Positions 61,276 through 64,000 of a stretch of DNA of 64,000 nt are shown in pieces. The stretch comes from Gammaproteobacteria bacterium UBA2965 (lineage in GTDB: Bacteria; Pseudomonadota; Gammaproteobacteria; Pseudomonadales; Azotimanducaceae): NCBI GenBank assembly GCA_002348385.1, contig DEBD01000013.1, forward strand, positions 288,817-352,816. The letters run 5' to 3'. Below the pieces are notes generated by a model. It saw nothing but the letters and a program-made list of their open reading frames with translations. It had not been told where the DNA came from and ran no database searches. Numbering within the stretch: the stretch's first letter is position 1; each line of letters begins with the position of its first letter. The position numbers and the translations under genes were made by a program.

Positions 61276-62469
61276 ATGCCTACGGCCCTACTATATGACT
61301 GCTTCAGCGGGATCAGCGGCGACATGCACATCGGGGCCATGCTCGATCTGGGTGTCCCGGAATCCATGCTGCGCGCGCAGCTATCCAAGCTCAGCCTGGC
61401 CGGGGAATTTTCGCTGGAAGTTGCTCCGGGCAGCAGGATGGGAATTACCGGCACCCAGGCAACCGTGCGCCTGGCGCCGGATGCGGCACGACCGCATCGC
61501 CACCTGGCTAACATCGTGCAGATTATCGACAAAGCGCAGTTCGCGGCTCCGATTCGTCGGCGCGCGGTGGGCATGTTCGAAAGCCTGGCCCGGGCCGAAG
61601 CCAAGATCCACGGAACCACCATGGACGCAATCCATTTCCACGAGGTGGGTGCCACCGACTCCATCGTCGACATCGTCGGCGCCGCCGTATGCCTGGAGCA
61701 CCTGAATGCCCAGTTCGTCGGCTGCACCCCGCTGGAACTCGGCGGCGGAATGGTGCGTTGCGAGCACGGGCTCATGCCGGTGCCCGCGCCCGCTACGGCC
61801 GAGCTCCTTACGGGCATTCCTTGCCGTTACGGCGGCGTGAATCAGGAGGCCACCACCCCTACCGGCGCGGTCATCGTCAAGGAGGCCATTACGCAAATCG
61901 ATGCACCCCAGGGCTTCACCACCGAACGGGTCGGCTACGGTATCGGACAGAAGGAATTCGACATCCCCAACGTGCTGCGCGTCTGCCTGGGACACGTAGC
62001 GGAACGCCAAGACTATGACGTAGAAACCAACCACCAGGTGGAGTGCAACATCGATGACATGAGCCCCGAAGCGTTCGCTCCGCTGTTAGACACGCTGTTT
62101 GCCCACGGCGCCAGGGATGTGTTCATGACGCCCATCGTGATGAAGAAATCACGTCCCGGCACCAAACTGACACTACTATGCGGACAGGACGCGTTGGACG
62201 AATTGTTAGCATTGGTCTTCGAGCACTCAACCACCATCGGCGTCCGGGTGACGCAGGTGGAAAAGCGCATGCTGCCGCGCGAGCTGCGCACGGTGCAGAC
62301 CAGTCTCGGGCCGGTGCAGGTAAAAACCGTCACGCTCCCCGGCGGCAGCCAACGCTGGAAGCCCGAACACGATGACGTGCAAGACGCGGCGGCCCGCAAC
62401 GGACTGAGCTATCTCGACGCCGCCGCGCGCATTCAACGCGAAATCGATCCACAGGCGAAGTCAGAATGA
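61276..62469 (+). CDS. larC: Nickel-pincer cofactor nickel insertase LarC
   Basis: LarC inserts nickel into the pyridinium dithio-acid to complete the nickel-pincer nucleotide used by lactate racemase and related enzymes. The 397-residue protein starts with ALLYDCFSGISGDMHIGAM, the LarC signature, and contains HFHEVGATDSIVDIVGA, then VECNIDDMSPEAFAPLLDTL, and FMTPIVMKKSRPGTKL with VRVTQVEKRMLPRE later. In the lactobacilli LarC is made with a frameshift; here it is one continuous frame. It overlaps larB by 4 bp. Confidence 0.93.
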   Translation: MPTALLYDCFSGISGDMHIGAMLDLGVPESMLRAQLSKLSLAGEFSLEVAPGSRMGITGTQATVRLAPDAARPHRHLANIVQIIDKAQFAAPIRRRAVGMFESLARAEAKIHGTTMDAIHFHEVGATDSIVDIVGAAVCLEHLNAQFVGCTPLELGGGMVRCEHGLMPVPAPATAELLTGIPCRYGGVNQEATTPTGAVIVKEAITQIDAPQGFTTERVGYGIGQKEFDIPNVLRVCLGHVAERQDYDVETNHQVECNIDDMSPEAFAPLLDTLFAHGARDVFMTPIVMKKSRPGTKLTLLCGQDALDELLALVFEHSTTIGVRVTQVEKRMLPRELRTVQTSLGPVQVKTVTLPGGSQRWKPEHDDVQDAAARNGLSYLDAAARIQREIDPQAKSE

Positions 62470-63221
62470 GCACGGACGTCCCCGACAAAGCCCGCGCCCT
62501 GCTGGCCGCATACAAAGCCGGCACACTGGATGACGCAGGCGCGCTGCGCCAGCTCAGCGCGCTGTGGTCGGAAGATCTCGGCCACAGCACCATAGACCAT
62601 GATCGCGAGCGAAGGACGGGGGCGGCCGAGGTGATCTTCGGTCAATCCAAAACCCCTTCTCAGCTCGCAGACGGATTCAGTGCGCTGGCGCAGGCTGGCA
62701 GCAACGTGCTGGCCACTCGGGTAAGCCAGGCCGGGGCCGACGCCATCGCTGCGGTCTGCCCGGAAGCCACCTATCACCCCGCCGCACGGCTGGCCATGCT
62801 CAAACAACGCGTCGCCGTGCTGGCGGAAACCAGCGTCGCCGTGGTGTCCGCGGGCACATCCGACGCTCCGGTGGCCGAGGAAGCCGCCCTGACCGCCGAG
62901 TTTTACGACAATCCTGTCATCCGCGTGGTGGACGTCGGAGTGGCCGGGCTGCACAGATTGCTCGCTCGAGTCGAGGATATTCGCAGCGCCCGGGTGGTCA
63001 TCGTGGTGGCCGGCATGGAAGGCGCACTGCCGAGCGTGGTGGGCGGACTGGTAGACAAACCGGTCATCGCCGTACCAACCAGCATCGGCTACGGGGCGGC
63101 ATTTGAAGGGGTCACCGCGCTGCTTGGCATGCTCACCAGTTGTGCGGCGGGCGTAACGGTGGTGAACATCGACAACGGGTTCGGCGCAGGTTTTCAGGCC
63201 AATATGATCAATCGCCTTTAA
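62466..63221 (+). CDS. larB: Pyridinium-3,5-biscarboxylic acid mononucleotide synthase LarB
   Basis: LarB carboxylates nicotinic acid adenine dinucleotide at C5, first in the pathway. The 251-residue protein has an N-terminal helical part and a C-terminal AIR-carboxylase (PurE-like) domain from about residue 118: VVSAGTSDAPVAEEAALTA and VVAGMEGALPSVVGGLVDKP, ending with VNIDNGFGAGFQANMIN. The family segment H-x-x-R-x(4)-E-V-I-F-G is present as DHDRERRTGAAEVIFG. ATG 62466 overlaps larC; larE follows 17 bp after the stop. Confidence 0.93.
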   Translation: MSTDVPDKARALLAAYKAGTLDDAGALRQLSALWSEDLGHSTIDHDRERRTGAAEVIFGQSKTPSQLADGFSALAQAGSNVLATRVSQAGADAIAAVCPEATYHPAARLAMLKQRVAVLAETSVAVVSAGTSDAPVAEEAALTAEFYDNPVIRVVDVGVAGLHRLLARVEDIRSARVVIVVAGMEGALPSVVGGLVDKPVIAVPTSIGYGAAFEGVTALLGMLTSCAAGVTVVNIDNGFGAGFQANMINRL

Positions 63222-63238
63222 GTGGGATACTCCAGCCT

Positions 63239-64000
63239 ATGGGCATGCGGGAACTGAATCTAAAGCACCAGCGATTGCGCCAGGAGATTGGACGTTTCGA
63301 CAGCGCGTTGGTGGCGTACTCGGGTGGAGTCGACAGCTCCCTGGTGGCATACGTCACCGCCACCGAACTGGGCCCCAAGGCACTGGCCGTCACCTCGGGC
63401 TCTGCCAGCTTGAAGCGCAGCGACCTGAACCTGGCCAAACAGCTGGCGGAGCAGTGGCGCATGCCCCACCGGGTGATCGTTACCAACGAACTCAGCAACC
63501 CCGACTACCGAGCCAACCCCACCAATCGCTGCTTCTACTGCAAGACCACTTTGTATGCCGCGATGCAGGAGATCGCGCAAACGGAAGGTTTCGCCGCCAT
63601 ATTCAACGGCACGAACTGCGACGACCTGGGCGACCACCGACCCGGGCTGATCGCCGCAAACGACTTCGCCGTACACTCTCCTTTGGTGGCAGCGGGGTTC
63701 AACAAAGCCGACGTGCGCGCGCTGGCGGCTCGCCTGGGTTTGGACAACGCAGAAAAACCACAGTCAGCCTGCTTATCGTCGCGCTTTCCCTACGGCACCC
63801 CCATCGACGAAGGCAAGCTGGCTCAGGTAGAGCAGGCTGAGGCGGTTCTCGAGCGGTTCGGCTTCCGCCAGTGCCGGGTGCGGCACCACGATGACGTTGC
63901 TCGTTTGGAACTGCTTGTCGATGAGTTTGACCTTGCAATCCAAAACCGCGAAGCCATCGAGCGCGACATCATGGCGTGCGGCTACCGCTTCGTAGCCTTG
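63239..64000 (+). CDS. larE: ATP-dependent sulfur transferase LarE (partial, cut by window edge)
   Basis: LarE adds sulfur to the pyridinium ring during nickel-pincer cofactor synthesis. The visible 254 residues hold the PP-loop ATP motif AYSGGVDSS (26-34), FNGTNCDDLGDHRPG near 122, and the Cys178 of PQSACLSSRFPYGTPI, close to the sacrificial Cys176 of the Lactobacillus enzyme. A CxxC (Cys98, Cys101 in NRCFYCK) is also present. The frame is open to the last base of the window. The ATG at 63239 follows larB by 17 bp. Confidence 0.9.
   Translation, partial: MGMRELNLKHQRLRQEIGRFDSALVAYSGGVDSSLVAYVTATELGPKALAVTSGSASLKRSDLNLAKQLAEQWRMPHRVIVTNELSNPDYRANPTNRCFYCKTTLYAAMQEIAQTEGFAAIFNGTNCDDLGDHRPGLIAANDFAVHSPLVAAGFNKADVRALAARLGLDNAEKPQSACLSSRFPYGTPIDEGKLAQVEQAEAVLERFGFRQCRVRHHDDVARLELLVDEFDLAIQNREAIERDIMACGYRFVAL

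Overview
The window is a gene-dense, GC-rich chromosomal segment of a gammaproteobacterium. The evidence is lpxH (a Gram-negative outer-membrane gene), a FimV-type polar hub protein, an acetyl-independent MetX branch and, above all, gene order. The runs folD / tRNA-Pro-Arg-His / tig-clpP, leuC-leuD-leuB-asd-fimV-truA-trpF...folC-SPOR-cvpA-purF and gltA / sdhCDAB...lpd-sucCD are the arrangements of Pseudomonas-like and related gammaproteobacteria. I cannot name a genus. I see no phage, IS element, CRISPR array or rRNA operon.

Layout. 1-5700: tig-clpP (minus), three tRNA genes (minus; the tRNA-Arg(UCU) gene is split by a 284-nt group I intron), folD and lpxH (plus), then miaE and a DUF1289 protein (minus). 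5676-19349: one long minus-strand series, read right to left as fimV, truA, trpF, trpB, trpA, folC, SPOR protein, cvpA, purF, then moxR, DUF58 and transglutaminase (tgpA-like). accD, expected between trpA and folC, is absent. 19666-23874: asd-leuB-leuD-leuC (minus), with a divergent LysR regulator and a palindrome between them. 24884-29707: aroC, prmB, a DUF4892 protein and htpG. 29768-38614: the TCA block, sdhC-sdhD-sdhA-sdhB, a roughly 64-codon relic of the sucB 3' end, lpd, sucC and sucD (minus), with gltA divergent (plus). sucA and most of sucB are missing from their normal place.

38654-48435: selenium and sulfur. selA-selB-selC(tRNA-Sec) are contiguous on the plus strand. A Rieske oxygenase alpha subunit follows on the minus strand, then a lipoprotein and a MetX-family acyltransferase on the plus strand. 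Next come a DsbA-fold protein and a fused NADH-dehydrogenase-like/SelD protein, and a small acidic protein. The set selA, selB, selC and selD makes a complete selenocysteine decoding machinery in 10 kb, though no selenoprotein gene is seen in the window. 48646-54737: two transporters, a DUF457/YdjM hydrolase, and coaX, panC and panB (pantothenate to CoA). 54977-60077: SDRs, two acyl-CoA dehydrogenases and an enoyl-CoA hydratase-like protein, probably acyl-CoA catabolism. 60284-64000: small unknowns, then larC-larB-larE (nickel-pincer cofactor synthesis), with larE cut by the window edge.

Two things stand out. First, there is a self-splicing intron in an essential tRNA gene, inserted after the wobble base. 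Second, an eroded TCA operon has lost the 2-oxoglutarate dehydrogenase E1/E2 genes but kept lpd and sucCD. If sucAB is not elsewhere, SucCD would run toward succinyl-CoA, a substrate that the nearby MetX homologue (resembling serine O-succinyltransferases) could use. That link is inference.
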